Assembly: GCF_036825535.1 (NCBI RefSeq)
Contig: NZ_CP098812.1
Span: 2,480,001-2,544,000, forward strand
Direction: 5' to 3'
Source: Parasalinivibrio latis
Lineage (GTDB): Bacteria; Pseudomonadota; Gammaproteobacteria; Enterobacterales; Vibrionaceae
Length of the DNA: 64,000 nt
Shown: one piece after another, positions 61,874-64,000 of the stretch
Layout: each line of letters starts with the position of its first letter
Numbering within the stretch: the first letter of the stretch is position 1
Program-made: the position numbers and the translations under genes
The notes under the pieces: generated by a model
Seen by the model: only the letters and a program-made list of their open reading frames with translations
What the model was told of the DNA's origin: nothing
The model's database searches: none

Positions 61874-63253
61874 TTACTTGCGACGCCAGGTTGTTCCCTG
61901 AGCACCATCTTCCAGCACAATACCTTTTGCTGTCAGGGCATCACGCGCCGCATCGGCGGCAGCCCAGTCTTTGGCAGCACGGGCATCATTACGCGCTTTA
62001 ATCAACGCTTCGATTTCTGCCACTTCGTCATCTTCACCGGCATCACCTTTGAAGAATGCCTCTGGCTCCTGAGCCAGCAGGCCCAGTACATCACCCAGTT
62101 CACGCATACGCGCACCCAGCGCAGACGCGGTCGCCAGATCTTCACCTTTCAGGCGGTTAATCTCGCGCGCCATGTCAAACAGCACTGAATAGGCTTCTGG
62201 TGTGTTGAAGTCGTCATCCATTGCTTCTTTGAAGCGGGCGACAAACTCTTCACCACCGGCAGCTTCCACGTTGTCCAGACCACGCAGCGAGTTGTACAGG
62301 CGCTCCAGTGAGGCACGAGCCTGCTTTAGGTTCTCTTCGCTGTAGTTCAGCTGGCTGCGGTAATGGCCTGACATCAGGAAGTAGCGCACAGTTTCCGGGT
62401 CAAAGTGAGCCAGAACATCACGGATAGTAAAGAAGTTACCCAGTGACTTGGACATCTTTTCACGGTCAACCATTACCATGCCACTGTGCATCCAGGTATT
62501 TACATACTGGGTATCATGGGCACAGCAGGACTGGGCAATTTCATTTTCGTGGTGTGGGAACTGCAGATCAGAGCCGCCACCATGGATGTCAAAGTGATCG
62601 CCCAGAATCGCTGAGTTCATAGCAGAACACTCAATATGCCAGCCTGGACGGCCCGGTCCCCAAGGTGATTCCCAGGTAGGCTCACCAGGCTTTGACATCT
62701 TCCACAGCACAAAGTCCAGTGGGCTGCGCTTGGCTTCCTCAATATTCACACGGGCGCCGGCTTGAAGCTGGTCAAGGTCTTGCTTTGACAGCTTGCCGTA
62801 CTCATCAAACTTGCTCACTTCAAACATCACGTCACCGTTACTGGCAACGTAGGCGAAACCACGCTCGATCAGTTTTTCAACCAGCGCAATGATTTCCGCA
62901 ATGAATTGGGTCGCACGAGGCTCGACATCCGGACGCATCATGTTCAGGGCATCAAAGTCTGCATGCATGTCACCGATCAGGCGCTCAGTCAGTGATTCAC
63001 AGCTTTCGCCATTTTCAGCCGCGCGTTTGATGATCTTGTCGTCAATGTCCGTGATATTACGTACAAACTTCAGGTCGTAACCTGAGTAACGCAAATAACG
63101 GGATACCACATCGAACGAAACAAATGTACGGCCATGACCGATGTGACACAGATCATAAATTGTTACCCCACAAACATACATGCCAACTTTACCTGGCACG
63201 ATTGGTTTGAATTCCTCTTTTTGTCGGGTCAATGTGTTGTAGATCTTCAACAT
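61874..63253 (-). CDS. cysS: Cysteinyl-tRNA synthetase
   Basis: 459-residue class I synthetase. HIGH motif in 'LCHIGHGRTF' (about 37-40). Zinc ligands are Cys28 in 'VCGVTIYD', Cys about 209 in 'WHIECSAM', and His/Glu in 'FPHHENEIAQS'. KMSKS is at about 266-270 ('REKMSKSLGNF'). The start is ATG 63253, matching the family. A longer frame to 63328 adds non-homologous residues. Confidence 0.97.
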   Translation of the reverse strand: MLKIYNTLTRQKEEFKPIVPGKVGMYVCGVTIYDLCHIGHGRTFVSFDVVSRYLRYSGYDLKFVRNITDIDDKIIKRAAENGESCESLTERLIGDMHADFDALNMMRPDVEPRATQFIAEIIALVEKLIERGFAYVASNGDVMFEVSKFDEYGKLSKQDLDQLQAGARVNIEEAKRSPLDFVLWKMSKPGEPTWESPWGPGRPGWHIECSAMNSAILGDHFDIHGGGSDLQFPHHENEIAQSCCAHDTQYVNTWMHSGMVMVDREKMSKSLGNFFTIRDVLAHFDPETVRYFLMSGHYRSQLNYSEENLKQARASLERLYNSLRGLDNVEAAGGEEFVARFKEAMDDDFNTPEAYSVLFDMAREINRLKGEDLATASALGARMRELGDVLGLLAQEPEAFFKGDAGEDDEVAEIEALIKARNDARAAKDWAAADAARDALTAKGIVLEDGAQGTTWRRK

Positions 63254-63437
63254 AATGTCTTGTGTCTCGGTCTTATAGATAATGGGATTGAGAAGGGATA
63301 TTAGACCTTTTGCCGTCCCTTTTAGCAAGGCCGGAAAAGCGCCGGTTTACGAATTTTCGCACACCAGAAGTGGCACAATTCACTACAGTTAATTAGAATC
63401 GGCCCGTAAACTTACTCGTTACTGACAGGACATCATC

Positions 63438-63935
63438 ATGGTAACACTGCACACCACCTTTGGTGACATCAAACTAAAACTGAACGCGGAGAAAGCCCCG
63501 GAAACCGTGGCAAACTTCCTTAGCTACTGCCGTGACGGTTTCTACGACAACACCCTGTTCCACCGTGTAATCGACGGATTCATGATCCAGGGCGGCGGCC
63601 TTGAGTCAGGCATGCAGGAAAAAGAAACCCGTGCTCCTATCGTCAACGAGGCGGACAACGGCCTGAGCAACGTAACCGGTACCATTGCTATGGCACGTAC
63701 TATGGAACCGCACTCTGCGTCTTCCCAGTTCTTCATCAACGTGAACGACAATCTGTTCCTGGACCACAAAGGCAAAAACTCTCAGGGTTGGGGCTACTGT
63801 GTATTCGGTGAAGTGGTTGAGGGTATGGACGTCGTCAACAAGATCAAAGGTGTATCAACCGGCAACTACGGTTACATGCACCAGGACGTACCTCTTGATG
63901 AAGTGCTGATCACTGGCACTACTATCGAGGAATAA
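63438..63935 (+). CDS. ppiB: Cytoplasmic peptidyl-prolyl isomerase B
   Basis: 165-residue cyclophilin. 'NAEKAPETVANFLSYCRDGF' near the N-terminus, active-site 'TLFHRVIDGFMIQGGG' (about 36-51) with the catalytic Arg, and 'SASSQFFINVNDN'. No signal peptide, so cytoplasmic. It is divergent from cysS, a common pairing. Confidence 0.96.
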   Translation: MVTLHTTFGDIKLKLNAEKAPETVANFLSYCRDGFYDNTLFHRVIDGFMIQGGGLESGMQEKETRAPIVNEADNGLSNVTGTIAMARTMEPHSASSQFFINVNDNLFLDHKGKNSQGWGYCVFGEVVEGMDVVNKIKGVSTGNYGYMHQDVPLDEVLITGTTIEE

Positions 63936-63942
63936 TCCCTCC

Positions 63943-63968
63943 AAGGGCAGCCTCGCTGCCCTTTTTGT
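63943..63968 (+). terminator. Rho-independent terminator of ppiB
   Basis: AAGGGCAGC-CTC-GCTGCCC followed by TTTTTG. Confidence 0.85.
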
Positions 63969-64000
63969 TTACGCCATCTATGACGACACTATTTATTTCT

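Overview
The window looks like chromosomal DNA of a marine gammaproteobacterium, most likely in or near the Vibrionaceae. Supporting signs are a family II manganese pyrophosphatase, a ToxR-like membrane regulator, a VpsR-like regulator, a YggL/DUF469 protein, adhE next to a ychE/marC gene, and conserved cmoAB, tol-pal, cydAB-X-ybgE and ruvCAB-yebC-aspS blocks. The genus cannot be fixed from sequence alone. Gene order is syntenic housekeeping DNA interrupted by accessory modules.

Layout. 0-7.1 kb: minus-strand Tad/Flp pilus operon (flp, tadV, rcpC, rcpA, rcpB-like, tadZ, tadA, tadB, start of tadC), cut by the left edge, with a divergent ToxR-like regulator at 7.6-8.4 kb. 8.4-10.4 kb: a small unknown gene and a chemoreceptor with its sensor domain at the C-terminus. 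10.8-17.3 kb: copper-resistance module (copA, copB, a CopI-like cupredoxin, copRS) followed by two small secreted proteins. Near-identical CusR/CopR-type palindromes lie about 75 bp before copA and before the first small gene. 17.6-21.9 kb: ppaC, a lipoprotein with an HExxH motif, yggL, and a decayed P4-type integrase beside tRNA-Ser(GGA). 22-40 kb: UPF0149, dbpA, nadA, tol-pal, cydABX-ybgE with FNR boxes, ruvBA, ruvC, yebC, aspS. 40-50 kb: DUF72, DUF465, cmoAB, a retropepsin / 7TM-transglutaminase / ATP-grasp trio, a MalY-type lyase, an orphan gene and a degenerate SDR. 50-55 kb: adhE, marC family, and a potassium channel with a zinc ribbon.

54.9-61.3 kb is the most unusual part. It encodes two paralogous secreted Asp/Asn/Gly-rich repeat proteins, two small secreted proteins whose N-termini carry double-glycine-leader-like motifs after a Sec signal, a periplasmic C39-type cysteine peptidase, a divergent outer-membrane beta-barrel resembling FapF, and a VpsR-like regulator whose AAA+ domain has lost its nucleotide-binding motifs. 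The layout resembles the Pseudomonas Fap functional-amyloid operon, but the fibre-subunit candidates differ strongly in sequence. I interpret it as a Fap-like surface-fibre or biofilm-matrix system. The window closes with a cold-shock gene, cysS and ppiB.
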